The notes under the pieces are model-generated. The model was given only the letters and a program-made list of their open reading frames with translations, had not been told where the DNA came from and did no database searches. This document shows positions 15,357-21,992 of a stretch of 21,992 bases of DNA, in pieces (the first letter of the stretch is position 1; each line of letters starts with the position of its first letter). The stretch is from an uncultured Eubacterium sp. (GTDB lineage Bacteria > Bacillota > Clostridia > Lachnospirales > Lachnospiraceae), in the NCBI GenBank assembly GCA_910584595.1, contig CAJUBQ010000077.1, forward strand, positions 1-21,992, in the 5' to 3' direction. The position numbers and the translations under genes were made by a program.

Positions 15357-16327
15357 AAAATAATGGAAAGTGGTTTTATGCGTTTGAAGCAGTTTTGGCT
15401 GTTATGGTCTTAATACTGGCTGTTATGATGAAAGGAAAAAATGAAGAACATATAGATAGGATTTCAGTTGTTATTCAAAACTCGGAAGATAGCCAATGGG
15501 CAGCTTTTCGATACGGGTTGAAAATGGCAGCTCAGGATCAGGAGATTGAGCTGGTGATTGTAAGCACTGCGGATACGATGACAGAAGAGGAAGAAATGAG
15601 TGTGATCTCCCAGGAAATCGAGCATGGAGCAGACGCTGTCATTGTACAGCCGGTTTCAGGAAAAAATATATACCGTAAATTAAAGAAACTGCAGAAAAAG
15701 GCGTTGATGATGCTTGTGGAATCAGATGCATTCGTTGTACAAGATGATGCCCGGCTTCCGATAGTGGAACCAGATCACTATGCTATGGGGAAAAAGCTGG
15801 CAGAAGAATTGTTAAACGATTATAATGGAAATCTGAAAGGCAAGGCAATTGGCATCATAACAGGACAGAATCAGCAAGGAGAGGCCGTCAGAAAAAGGAA
15901 GCAGGGATTTGAAGATTCATTGGAAGGCACAGGCGCAAAAGTAAGATGGACAGTTTCTTGCTCTTTGGCCGAAACAGGAGATATTTTTCTGGGAGAGCAG
16001 TCCGCGGTGGATATTGCAGTTGCGTTGGATAATCACAGTTTGATTGTGGCAGGACAATATGCAGAAGCCAATAATCTTCACGGCGCGTTAGTATATGGCA
16101 TAGGAAATTCTACTGAGGCAGTCTATGGGCTGGATATAGGCGCTGTCGAATGTCTGATTGTTCCGGATACATTCAGCATGGGCTATCAGAGTGTGACGCA
16201 GATAGCGCAAAGCCTGAAACATTATTTTCACAAAATGGAGGGGAAAACAGTTTCATTTACAGCCATACGCAGAGAAGAATTATTCTTAGAAAAAAATCAG
16301 GAGATTCTTTTTACAATGAGCCAATAA
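15353..16327 (+). CDS. Membrane-anchored periplasmic-binding-like protein, likely sensor partner
   Basis: A 324-residue type-I periplasmic-binding-fold protein. The N-terminus is a hydrophobic anchor (about residues 8-26) with no Cys lipobox and no clear cleavage site, so it is probably held in the membrane by this helix. The rest follows the sugar-binding order: ISVVIQNSEDSQWAAFRYGL, HGADAVIVQPVSG, PDHYAMGKKLAEEL, GIITGQNQQGEAVRKRKQGF and ALVYGIGNSTEAV. It is more divergent than the MglB-like proteins and lacks their Ca-site motif. ATGA overlap with the kinase stop implies translational coupling. Kinase-coupled binding proteins of this kind are known (XylFII with LytS in clostridia), so a sugar-presenting partner of the kinase is the best guess. 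The ligand is unknown. Confidence 0.82.
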   Translation: MKNNGKWFYAFEAVLAVMVLILAVMMKGKNEEHIDRISVVIQNSEDSQWAAFRYGLKMAAQDQEIELVIVSTADTMTEEEEMSVISQEIEHGADAVIVQPVSGKNIYRKLKKLQKKALMMLVESDAFVVQDDARLPIVEPDHYAMGKKLAEELLNDYNGNLKGKAIGIITGQNQQGEAVRKRKQGFEDSLEGTGAKVRWTVSCSLAETGDIFLGEQSAVDIAVALDNHSLIVAGQYAEANNLHGALVYGIGNSTEAVYGLDIGAVECLIVPDTFSMGYQSVTQIAQSLKHYFHKMEGKTVSFTAIRREELFLEKNQEILFTMSQ

Positions 16328-16376
16328 AGCCTGCGAGAGCTGATGCACACTTCATTTTAAGATTAAGAGGCAAATA

Positions 16377-17405
16377 ATGAAAAAGCAAAACAAGACTATT
16401 TTGGCAGTAATATATTGTTTATGTATTTTATTTTTATGCGCTTGCGCAAAAGAGCAGAGAGAAGCAGATGATAAGGCTCAGGTTGGGGTTGCTTATTATA
16501 ATAAAAGTGATACGTTTCTCAATCAGCTGATCGACCGTCTGAAAGAACAGTTTGACAGACTTTCTGCAAAAGACATTGAAATTACTGTAACAATCCGGGA
16601 CGCGGCTGGTTCTCAGCGAACGCAAGACGATCAGGTAAAAGAGCTGCTCGATGCAGGCTGCGATGTATTGTGTGTCAATCTTGTAGATCGAGCCGATCCT
16701 TCAGAAATTATCGATCTTGCCAGAGAACGTGATGTGCCGATTATTTTTTTTAACCGGGAACCGGTTGCGGAAGATATGATGCAGTGGGACAAACTTTATT
16801 ATGTAGGCGCGGATGCAAGACAGTCTGGGTTGATGCAGGGAGAGCTGGCAGCCGATTATATCAGGCAGAATAAAAAGGCAGACCGTAATAAAGATGGAAA
16901 AATACAATATGTGGTACTAGAAGGGGAAGCAGGCCATCAGGATGCGATTATCCGAACAGAGCATGCAATTGCTGCTTTAAAAAGTAAAGGGATTAAACTT
17001 GAAAAGTTAAGCTGCCGGATTGCAAACTGGAATCGTGCACAGGCACAGAATCGTATGATGCAGATGATTAGCCAGCATAAAAATAGTATTGAGCTCGTCT
17101 TAGCCAATAACGACGATATGGCGCTTGGCGCTTTGGACGCCTATAAAAAGTTAAATGTCACGGAGGCCGTACTGCCTGTATTTTTTGGTATTGACGGAAC
17201 AGATATTGGGTTAAAGGCAGTTGAAGAAAAGCAGTTAGCTGCAACTGTGTATAATGATAAAGAAGGACAGGCAGCGGCGATTGCAGAGCTTGCAGTGAGT
17301 CTTGTTTTCAAAAAAGGGATGGATAACATCCAATTTACAAAGGAGAAATATATTTATTTGCCTTATTTTAAGGTTACAAGTGAAAATGTGAAAACTTTTT
17401 ATTGA
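16377..17405 (+). CDS. MglB-like galactose/glucose-binding lipoprotein, normal domain order
   Basis: A 342-residue lipoprotein (lipobox LCAC, Cys 23) with the usual MglB order and length. Positions matching E. coli MglB ligand residues are all kept: D45 and F47 (YNKSDTF), N101 (VNLVD), H187, D189 and R193 (GHQDAIIRT), W218, N245 (ANNDDM), D273 (GIDGTD) and N293 (VYND). The calcium loop DRNKDGKIQ (169-177) and its distant Glu239 are also intact. It is the last gene of the regulatory operon, 49 bp after the anchored binding protein, with AAGAGG before the ATG. It could present sugar to the sensor, or serve as a second feeder of MglAC. It is the internal reference for the permuted MglB at 7086-8447. 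Confidence 0.92.
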   Translation: MKKQNKTILAVIYCLCILFLCACAKEQREADDKAQVGVAYYNKSDTFLNQLIDRLKEQFDRLSAKDIEITVTIRDAAGSQRTQDDQVKELLDAGCDVLCVNLVDRADPSEIIDLARERDVPIIFFNREPVAEDMMQWDKLYYVGADARQSGLMQGELAADYIRQNKKADRNKDGKIQYVVLEGEAGHQDAIIRTEHAIAALKSKGIKLEKLSCRIANWNRAQAQNRMMQMISQHKNSIELVLANNDDMALGALDAYKKLNVTEAVLPVFFGIDGTDIGLKAVEEKQLAATVYNDKEGQAAAIAELAVSLVFKKGMDNIQFTKEKYIYLPYFKVTSENVKTFY

Positions 17406-17482
17406 GATAAACATGAATATTGAAATTATCCAGAGCCTATACGGTACAGCAAAAATAAAATGGTCTGCTTATTTTAACACTC

Positions 17483-17517
17483 AAAAAGAGGACAGACACC
17501 GCATGTCTATCCTCTTT
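17483..17517 (-). terminator. Terminator of the rubrerythrin gene
   Basis: Stem AAAGAGGA-AGACA with TGTCT-TCCTCTTT (17485-17517, one C-A mismatch) followed on the reverse strand by TTTTTG. It lies 24 bp after the rubrerythrin stop. It may also stop forward transcription from the convergent sugar-sensing operon, which has no other terminator. Confidence 0.8.
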
Positions 17518-17540
17518 CCCTTTAAAATTTCTTATAAATC

Positions 17541-18083
17541 CTAGCCAAAATATCTCTTTAACAGACCAGCGAAAGCCTTTCCATGTCTTGCCTCGTCACG
17601 AGCCATTTCATGAACAGTATCATGGATAGCATCCAGGTTAGCAGCCTTAGCACGCTTTGCAAGATCTGTTTTACCTGCAGTAGCTCCATTTTCAGCTTCT
17701 ACACGCATTTCAAGGTTTTTCTTTGTGCTATCTGTAACAACTTCACCAAGCAGTTCCGCGAACTTAGCAGCATGTTCTGCTTCTTCAAAAGCTGCTTTTT
17801 CCCAATATAAGCCAATTTCAGGATAACCTTCTCTATGAGCAACTCTTGCCATTGCAAGGTACATACCAACTTCTGTGCATTCACCATTAAAGTTTGCTCT
17901 CAAATCGTTTAAAATATCCTCAGAGACACCTTTTGCAACGCCAACTACATGTTCTGCAGCCCATGTTGTATCCCCTTCCTGTTTTGTAAACTTTTCAGCC
18001 GGAGCTTTGCACTGCGGACATTGTGCCGGCGCTGAATCTCCTTCATGAACATAACCACATACCTGACATACAAATTTAGCCAT
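17541..18083 (-). CDS. Reverse rubrerythrin (N-terminal rubredoxin, C-terminal di-iron domain)
   Basis: A 180-residue peroxide-reducing protein. The rubredoxin-type iron site is at the N-terminus: CQVC (6-9) and CPQC (22-25). A ferritin-like four-helix domain follows (about 45-180), with di-iron ligands in NFNGECTEVGMY (E68/E71), EAEH (101-104), the E129-E131 area and EARH (164-167). Rubredoxin before the di-iron domain is the reverse of classical rubrerythrin and marks the clostridial reverse rubrerythrin type, an NAD(P)H-linked H2O2/O2 reductase in anaerobes. AAGGAGAAG just upstream supports the start. It reads in the same direction as the PerR gene 241 bp upstream but has its own promoter. 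PerR control is likely from family knowledge and position. Confidence 0.96.
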   Translation of the reverse strand: MAKFVCQVCGYVHEGDSAPAQCPQCKAPAEKFTKQEGDTTWAAEHVVGVAKGVSEDILNDLRANFNGECTEVGMYLAMARVAHREGYPEIGLYWEKAAFEEAEHAAKFAELLGEVVTDSTKKNLEMRVEAENGATAGKTDLAKRAKAANLDAIHDTVHEMARDEARHGKAFAGLLKRYFG

Positions 18084-18190
18084 TTTTACTTCTCCTTTTC
18101 ATTTTGTTTAATATTGTATTATCAGTATTACATAATCTGACACGTCATATTAGTATTTGTATCAGAAAATACTGATTAACTGTTGATAAC

Positions 18191-18219
18191 TTTATAACAT
18201 AAATTGTAACGAGTGTCAA
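18191..18219 (-). promoter_or_regulatory. Sigma-A promoter of the rubrerythrin gene
   Basis: On the reverse strand TTGACA (18219-18214) and TATAAA (18196-18191) are separated by exactly 17 bp, about 108 bp before the start codon. The leader holds an ATCAG-6-CTGAT inverted repeat (18161-18176) that could be an operator. I see no clear Fur/PerR box over this promoter. Confidence 0.8.
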
Positions 18220-18273
18220 TATAAAAATAGAAACAATTACTGTTTTTATAAAAATGAACTTTACAGCTCTGGT

Positions 18274-18300
18274 TGGTCTTTGCATGTATTGCAAAGACCA
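18274..18300 (-). terminator. Perfect hairpin between the PerR and rubrerythrin genes
   Basis: An 11-bp perfect stem (TGGTCTTTGCA at 18274-18284 with 18290-18300) and a 5-base loop, 24 bp beyond the PerR-gene stop. On the reverse strand no T-run follows it, so it is an atypical terminator or an mRNA 3'-end stabiliser rather than a classic terminator. Confidence 0.45.
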
Positions 18301-18324
18301 TATTTTGGAACATACTATAACAGA

Positions 18325-18729
18325 TCAGCTTGTTTGAACTGATACAGATCGATGGGGTTTGGCACAATTCGGACATTTGCCATAAAAATGTGTCATATGA
18401 CCTTCGATGGTTCCTTCGAAATTATGTGCTGCAAGTAGATTAATGTGTGAAAGGGAATCCATTTCAAGGTCTATGACAGCCCCGCATTGCCTGCATATAA
18501 AATGATAGTGTGGGGTGTTATTTCCGTCAAAGCGATCTGGACCTTCAAAATCAGTTATTTTTTGTATTTCTCCAAGCTCCGTTAACAGCGTCAGATTGCG
18601 ATAAACCGTTCCAAGACTGATATTGGGACAGTTTGGCAGAATATGTCGGTAAACAGTTTCTGCGGTAGGATGACATTTCGTAGAGCGAAGGTATTGGAGA
18701 ATACTTTCTCTCTGTTTGCTGTACTTCAT
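18325..18729 (-). CDS. perR: Fur-family peroxide regulator, PerR-like
   Basis: A 134-residue Fur-family repressor. The winged helix contains QRESILQYLRSTKCHPTAETVYRHI and NISLGTVYRNLTLL. All five regulatory-metal positions of B. subtilis PerR align: H20 (His37), D68 in DRFDGN (Asp85), H74 and H76 in HYH (His91/93) and D87 (Asp104). The Asp at the Asp104 position and the RFD motif favour PerR over Fur. Structural zinc Cys pairs are CRQC (79-82) and CPNC near the end. It starts about 17 residues later than B. subtilis PerR. The reverse rubrerythrin gene downstream is a typical PerR target. A Fur/PerR-type box overlaps its own promoter, which fits autorepression. Confidence 0.9.
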   Translation of the reverse strand: MKYSKQRESILQYLRSTKCHPTAETVYRHILPNCPNISLGTVYRNLTLLTELGEIQKITDFEGPDRFDGNNTPHYHFICRQCGAVIDLEMDSLSHINLLAAHNFEGTIEGHMTHFYGKCPNCAKPHRSVSVQTS

Positions 18730-18749
18730 GATTAAAATCCTTTCAAAAT

Positions 18750-18793
18750 AGTAATTGTTATCATTATTATATATCCCAAAGAAAAAATGTCAA
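18750..18793 (-). promoter_or_regulatory. Promoter of the PerR gene with overlapping Fur/PerR-type box
   Basis: On the reverse strand TTGACA (18793-18788) and TATAAT (18771-18766) are 16 bp apart. The -10 runs directly into ATAATGATAACAATTAC (18750-18770), a close match to the Fur/PerR inverted repeat ATAATGATAATCATTAT. Binding there would block initiation, so autorepression is the natural reading. Confidence 0.8.
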
Positions 18794-18898
18794 TATGAAT
18801 GGAACAAAAAATAAAAGGCAGAAAAACCATATATAGGCATTAATCTATGAGTGCAGCATACAATATAATAATGACAGGCCAGGAGTACAGTAAGGTTT

Positions 18899-20356
18899 AT
18901 GAAACGCTTTGTAAGTTATTTATATTCAATCTATAACAATCAAAAAATGCACAATGCCGGATTTGCCAGAATGGAACTTCGTACAGGACGCAATCGGGTC
19001 GATATTCATTTAAAGGAAAATGGATATGCCGGTAAAACCGGGACAGTTTATTTATTTATCAGAAAGCAAAAAAATATACAAGGGATTTCAATTGGAAACA
19101 TAACTTTTCGCGGAAATCAGGCAGATTTTCGTTTTGAACAGGCAGAAGAAAATATTGGACAGACACCATGGCAAATTATGCAGATGAATGGAATTTTAAT
19201 TGTTGTGGATAGTCGTCCGGCTTTTTTGAGTCAATGGGATGAAGAGCCGGTAGATACAACACATTTTGAAATATGGAGTGAAGACAAGCGAACAGAAGAA
19301 AATGAAAGTGAAGCTAAGACCGAAAATGTAAAGCAAAATATGCAGAAAGAAAAACCCGAATCAGTTCAGCAACGCCAAAATATGAAAATGTCAATACAAA
19401 AAACAAAAACTCAGACAAAAGACATATCCGATGAGTATCAAGCCGGCAATTCAGATATGAAAAAGATTCAGTCTAAATTAAAGCATGAACGTACAATGGT
19501 AACAGGAGATCAGCAGCCTGATGAAAATTTCATAGCGCGAGAATCTCAAATAAAAAATAAAAGCAAATTAGAAGCAGAATCTTCAGTAAAACATGAAGAT
19601 GCGCAGGCAATAGAATCCCAGTTGAAACATGAAGATGCGCAGGCAATAGAATCCCAGTTGAAACATGAAGATGCGCAGGCAACAGAATCCCAGTTGAAAC
19701 ATGAAGATGCGCAGGCAACACAATCCCGGTCGAAACATGAAAACACACAGGCAACACAATCTCAATCGAAACGTAAAAATACGCAGGCAACAGAGCGCCA
19801 ATTGAAACATAAAAATATGCAGGCAGCAGAGTCTCGGTTAAAACATAAAAATGCGCAGTTAACAGAATTCCGGTCGAAAAATGAAAGTTTACCAGGTGAT
19901 CTAACATCAAAGATGTTATCAGGGGAAATAAACGAAAATGAAACGGCAGCGCAGGCTGGTGATATTCGAACAGCTGAGTTACAACCACAGCCGGTAGATG
20001 CATGGATGCAAACTTGGCGTTATATGTTACGAATATTTCCGGTGTTAAATCATTTCCAGGAAAAAAGTAATGTGCTTTGTGTGCGTATTGAAATAAAAGA
20101 TGTTCGTCTGCTGCCGGAAAAATATTGGAGTATGGTAAATAACAGCTTTTTGTTACATGGTTTTTTCAATTACAGATATCTTGCATTTGGAAGGATTGGG
20201 CAGAATTGGTTTGTTGGTATACCAGGTATCTACCAAAATCAGGAACATGTTATGGCTTCCATCTTTGGTTTTCCTGACTTCCTTCCACAAAAAGATAAAA
20301 ATGAAAATGGAGAACAGCCAGGATATTGGTATCGTACTTTGGGAAATCAGATGTGA
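18899..20356 (+). CDS. DUF6128-like protein with 12-residue tandem repeats
   Basis: A 485-residue protein of unknown function. The N-terminal domain (about 1-125) starts MKRFVSYLYSIYNNQKMHNAGFARME and continues with a beta-rich stretch (GTVYLFIRKQKNIQG; WQIMQMNGILIVV). The middle (about 130-360) is highly charged and Gln/Lys/Glu-rich, including eight 12-residue repeats of the KHEDAQATESQL type. The C-terminal ~120 residues form a second compact domain (KYWSMVNNSFLLHGFFNYRYLAFGRIGQNWFVGIPGIYQNQEHVMASIFGFPDF). The two end domains resemble clostridial DUF6128-type proteins; this is from memory. No signal peptide or membrane helix is visible, so it is probably cytoplasmic. It ends 10 bp from the convergent GNAT gene. 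Confidence 0.8.
   Translation: MKRFVSYLYSIYNNQKMHNAGFARMELRTGRNRVDIHLKENGYAGKTGTVYLFIRKQKNIQGISIGNITFRGNQADFRFEQAEENIGQTPWQIMQMNGILIVVDSRPAFLSQWDEEPVDTTHFEIWSEDKRTEENESEAKTENVKQNMQKEKPESVQQRQNMKMSIQKTKTQTKDISDEYQAGNSDMKKIQSKLKHERTMVTGDQQPDENFIARESQIKNKSKLEAESSVKHEDAQAIESQLKHEDAQAIESQLKHEDAQATESQLKHEDAQATQSRSKHENTQATQSQSKRKNTQATERQLKHKNMQAAESRLKHKNAQLTEFRSKNESLPGDLTSKMLSGEINENETAAQAGDIRTAELQPQPVDAWMQTWRYMLRIFPVLNHFQEKSNVLCVRIEIKDVRLLPEKYWSMVNNSFLLHGFFNYRYLAFGRIGQNWFVGIPGIYQNQEHVMASIFGFPDFLPQKDKNENGEQPGYWYRTLGNQM
19589..19876 (+). repeat. Eight 36-bp in-frame tandem repeats
   Basis: Eight head-to-tail 36-bp units, each coding for 12 residues (K-H-E/K-D/N-x-Q-A-x-E/Q-S-Q/R-L/S). The first two units are identical, the third differs by one base, and units 4 to 8 decay progressively. 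The unit length is a multiple of three, so copy-number changes would keep the reading frame. The gradient from identical to degenerate copies suggests recent expansion at the 5' side. Confidence 0.93.
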
Positions 20357-20366
20357 TATTAGTGTG

Positions 20367-20912
20367 TTATGGGCGGATAATACTGTATATTACATGGTCT
20401 TCCCATATCCCACGTATTAAGGCGCTTTTTCGTGCGATGCCTTCACGTTCAAAACCAGTACGTTCTACAAGATGAATAGAAGCAGTATTGTCTGGCATAA
20501 TATGCGCAGTCAAACGATGCAGGTTCATTTCATAAAAAGCGATATTGATACATTTGAGAAGCGCTTCGGAGGCATAGCCGTGATGCCATGTAAGAGAGTC
20601 GAATTTGTAACCCACTTCGCTGCTTTGATAGATATGACGGATAATATTACGGAAACAGACCGTACCGATAACATGGGCAGGGTCTGTTTTTTTATATATC
20701 CAAAAACGTACACCTGTCTGCTTGATACACATTTGGAATTCATGGTTTAAAATACGCCGCTGGTAGGCTTCGGTATAAAAATTTTCCGGTCGCGCAGCTT
20801 CGCAAAGTTCAAAAAGTTCACGATTGGCCAAATAAAAACGCAGAATATCGTTGGCATTAGAGCCATCCAAAATTTTTAAAATTAATCGGTCCGTTTCATA
20901 TGAAAATTTCAT
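20367..20912 (-). CDS. GNAT-family N-acetyltransferase (RimJ/RimL-like)
   Basis: A 181-residue acetyltransferase using acetyl-CoA. It has the RimJ/RimL (Acetyltransf_3) pattern: ETDRLILKILDGSNANDILRFY at the start, VIGTVCFRNI and SSEVGYKFDSLTWHHGYASEAL (acetyl-CoA motif region), then MPDNTASIHLVERTGFEREGIARKS and WEDHVIYSII. Homologues modify N-termini of ribosomal proteins or small molecules; the substrate here cannot be told. GGAGGT lies six bases before the ATG. It is convergent with the DUF6128-like gene, with 10 bp between the two stops and no room for a separate terminator, so the two transcripts probably overlap. Confidence 0.9.
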   Translation of the reverse strand: MKFSYETDRLILKILDGSNANDILRFYLANRELFELCEAARPENFYTEAYQRRILNHEFQMCIKQTGVRFWIYKKTDPAHVIGTVCFRNIIRHIYQSSEVGYKFDSLTWHHGYASEALLKCINIAFYEMNLHRLTAHIMPDNTASIHLVERTGFEREGIARKSALIRGIWEDHVIYSIIRP

Positions 20913-20933
20913 GAGATACCTCCATAATATCTA

Positions 20934-20962
20934 TTTATATATAAGTTTTTTATATCATGCAA
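20934..20962 (-). promoter_or_regulatory. Predicted promoter of the GNAT gene
   Basis: On the reverse strand TTGCAT (20962-20957) and TATAAA (20939-20934) are separated by 17 bp, 22 bp before the start codon. The -35 is only partly like consensus. Confidence 0.5.
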
Positions 20963-20986
20963 TTATCATATTCCAGTAAATCAGAA

Positions 20987-21016
20987 TTGCAGAACACAGT
21001 TTTAGTATAGTATAAT
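20987..21016 (+). promoter_or_regulatory. Predicted promoter of tadA
   Basis: TTGCAG (20987-20992) and a perfect TATAAT (21011-21016) with an 18-bp spacer, 46 bp upstream of the tadA start. It is divergent from the GNAT promoter about 25 bp to the left. Confidence 0.6.
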
Positions 21017-21061
21017 AAAAGAGATACATCAAGTACTAAGAAATAAATGGGAGGTTAAAAT

Positions 21062-21553
21062 ATGCCTGCGAAGATGTCAGTGGAGGAAAAATTTATGAAA
21101 GCAGCTTTAAAAGAAGCAAAGAAAGCATACTTCATTGATGAAGTTCCAATTGGCTGTGTGATTGTTCAGGATGATAAAATTATTGCCAGAGGATATAATC
21201 GTAGAAATATAGATAAAAATACACTTGCACATGCAGAACTTACAGCAATTCGAAAGGCGAGCAAGAAAATTGGCGATTGGCGATTGGAAGATTGTACGAT
21301 GTATATTACACTGGAACCATGCCAAATGTGTGCTGGAGCAATTGTACAGGCTAGAATGAAAAAAGTAGTAATTGGAGCCATGAATCCAAAAGCAGGATGT
21401 GCCGGATCTGTTCTAAATTTATTACAGATGCCAAAGTTTAATCATCAGGTAGAAATTGTAAACGGCATATTAGAAGAAGAATGTTCTTCTATGCTGAGTG
21501 GCTTTTTTGTAAAATTGCGAGAAAGGAAAAAAGAAAAGCTGGCAGAGGAATAA
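21062..21553 (+). CDS. tadA: tRNA adenosine(34) deaminase TadA
   Basis: A 163-residue zinc deaminase that converts A34 to inosine in the anticodon wobble position of tRNA-Arg(ACG), an essential step for decoding CGN codons. The catalytic motif HAE (57-59) supplies a zinc His and the proton-shuttling Glu, and EPCQMC (85-90) gives zinc Cys 87 and 90. Other family signs are EVPIGCVIV, GDWRLEDCTMYITLEPC, the GAMNPKAGCAGSVLNLL loop and the C-terminal ECSSMLSGFF helix. The length is normal. GGGAGGT (21049-21055) six bases before the ATG confirms the start. It lies immediately upstream of the rRNA operon promoters, and I see no clear terminator between them. Confidence 0.96.
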   Translation: MPAKMSVEEKFMKAALKEAKKAYFIDEVPIGCVIVQDDKIIARGYNRRNIDKNTLAHAELTAIRKASKKIGDWRLEDCTMYITLEPCQMCAGAIVQARMKKVVIGAMNPKAGCAGSVLNLLQMPKFNHQVEIVNGILEEECSSMLSGFFVKLRERKKEKLAEE

Positions 21554-21611
21554 AATATGAAAAGTAAAAAATTAAATTCAAACAAAAAAATAAAAAAATG
21601 TAAAAAAATGG

Positions 21612-21640
21612 TTGACATGTAAAAATATCTATGCTAATAT
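21612..21640 (+). promoter_or_regulatory. rRNA operon promoter P1
   Basis: A perfect -35 TTGACA (21612-21617) and TAATAT (21635-21640) are 17 bp apart. The 50 bp before it (21557-21610) is almost all A and T with A-runs, like an UP element. A CCGC-AAGGACA-GCGG hairpin follows the start region. Confidence 0.8.
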
Positions 21641-21704
21641 AACATTCGCCGCAAGGACAGCGGACAAGAGTTTTAAAAGAAAACTAAAAAAATTAAAAAA
21701 GCTA

Positions 21705-21733
21705 TTGACAAGAAATAACAAATATGATAGTCT
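21705..21733 (+). promoter_or_regulatory. rRNA operon promoter P2
   Basis: A perfect -35 TTGACA (21705-21710) is followed 17 bp later by a poor -10, TAGTCT (21728-21733). A-rich DNA lies just upstream. A short CAGCT-AGTC-AGCTG hairpin is found beyond the start region. It is the weakest of the three by sequence. Confidence 0.6.
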
Positions 21734-21795
21734 ATAGCAGTTGCAGCTAGTCAGCTGAGCAAATGAAAAAGAAATAAAAAAATTGAAAAAAGTTC

Positions 21796-21824
21796 TTGAC
21801 AAACAAAAAAAGAACTGCTATAAT
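21796..21824 (+). promoter_or_regulatory. rRNA operon promoter P3 (consensus, extended -10)
   Basis: Perfect TTGACA (21796-21801), 17-bp spacer and perfect TATAAT (21819-21824) preceded by TGC, an extended -10. It has an A-rich stretch upstream (21766-21792). This is the strongest promoter in the window and typical of stable-RNA operons. Confidence 0.93.
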
Positions 21825-21992
21825 GACTAAGCTGTACGAAGCAAGTAAGAACATTGATAATTGAACAGTGAAATAACCTTGAAAGATTCAGAAAACAATT
21901 TGAGTGAATTATGAAAAGATACACCTAAAACAGTGAAGAATCGGTGAAATTAGCCAAGCTTGATTTTGACCGGACAAACATTTTAACATGAG
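21825..21992 (+). other. rRNA operon leader running into the 16S rRNA 5' end
   Basis: Non-coding transcribed leader after promoter P3. It contains ACATTGATAATTGAACAGTG, a sequence of the type common before clostridial rRNA genes, and ends in AACATGAG. In this clade that is normally followed by AGTTTGATCCTGGCTCAG of 16S rRNA. By alignment with E. coli numbering, mature 16S would begin near 21984, so only a few bases of the gene are inside the window. This is inferred from context; the diagnostic 16S sequence itself is outside. Confidence 0.75.

Noticed and set aside
19589..19876. Possible CRISPR array (36-bp repeats)
   Set aside because: The units are contiguous with no spacers, code in frame for a protein, and decay gradually.
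19530..20003. Long reverse-strand reading frames with repeated residues across the 36-bp repeats
   Set aside because: They are mirror images of the forward repeats in the DUF6128-like gene. Three reverse frames stay open because the 36-bp period lacks stops, and none has a ribosome site.

Overview
The window looks like chromosomal DNA from an A+T-rich, low-GC Gram-positive anaerobe, most likely a clostridium of the Lachnospiraceae. The pointers are strong AGGAGG-type ribosome binding sites, lipobox proteins, reverse rubrerythrin with a PerR-type regulator, YesM/YesN-type two-component genes, a DUF6128-like protein, and an rRNA leader ending in the bases that normally precede AGTTTGATC of 16S rRNA. 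The family assignment is inferred.

Layout. 1-2243: the 3' end of an FtsX-type ABC permease, its ATPase, and an acyltransferase-3 membrane protein. 2410-3613: a small lipoprotein and an exported transglutaminase-like protein with wall-binding-type repeats, closed by a terminator. 3881-4950: a small two-helix membrane protein, a 176-bp palindromic MITE-like element, a terminator, and a reverse-strand XRE regulator. 5212-6835: a PIN/NYN-like protein followed by an SMC/ABC-type ATPase. 7086-11764: mglB-mglA-mglC, a glucose/galactose ABC importer. 11894-17405: response regulator, sensor kinase, membrane-anchored binding protein and a second MglB-like lipoprotein. 17541-18729 (reverse): reverse rubrerythrin and PerR. 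18899-20912: a DUF6128-like repeat protein and a convergent GNAT acetyltransferase. 21062-21992: tadA, then three tandem strong promoters leading into an rRNA operon whose 16S gene begins at the window edge.

The standout observation is in the importer. The MglB encoded at 7086-8447 appears to be circularly permuted. After the lipobox and an Asp/Ala-rich tether it starts at the strand that normally lies about 100 residues into the mature protein. It runs through the normal C-terminus, and the normal N-terminal segment is then appended at the end. The MglB-like protein at 16377-17405 has the usual order, so the permutation can be read off inside this window. Nearly all sugar-binding positions known from E. 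coli MglB are kept in both. The partner permease MglC carries an extra cytoplasmic, charged, largely helical N-terminal region of about 215 residues.

The genes suggest one sugar-uptake locus: a lipoprotein-fed importer (mglBAC) with a transcription unit behind it encoding two sugar-binding proteins and a YesM/YesN-type two-component pair. These could sense the sugar outside the cell and activate mglBAC, whose upstream region has a -10-like hexamer but no clear -35. The PerR-rubrerythrin pair is a self-contained peroxide-defence unit with recognisable promoters and a Fur/PerR-type box.
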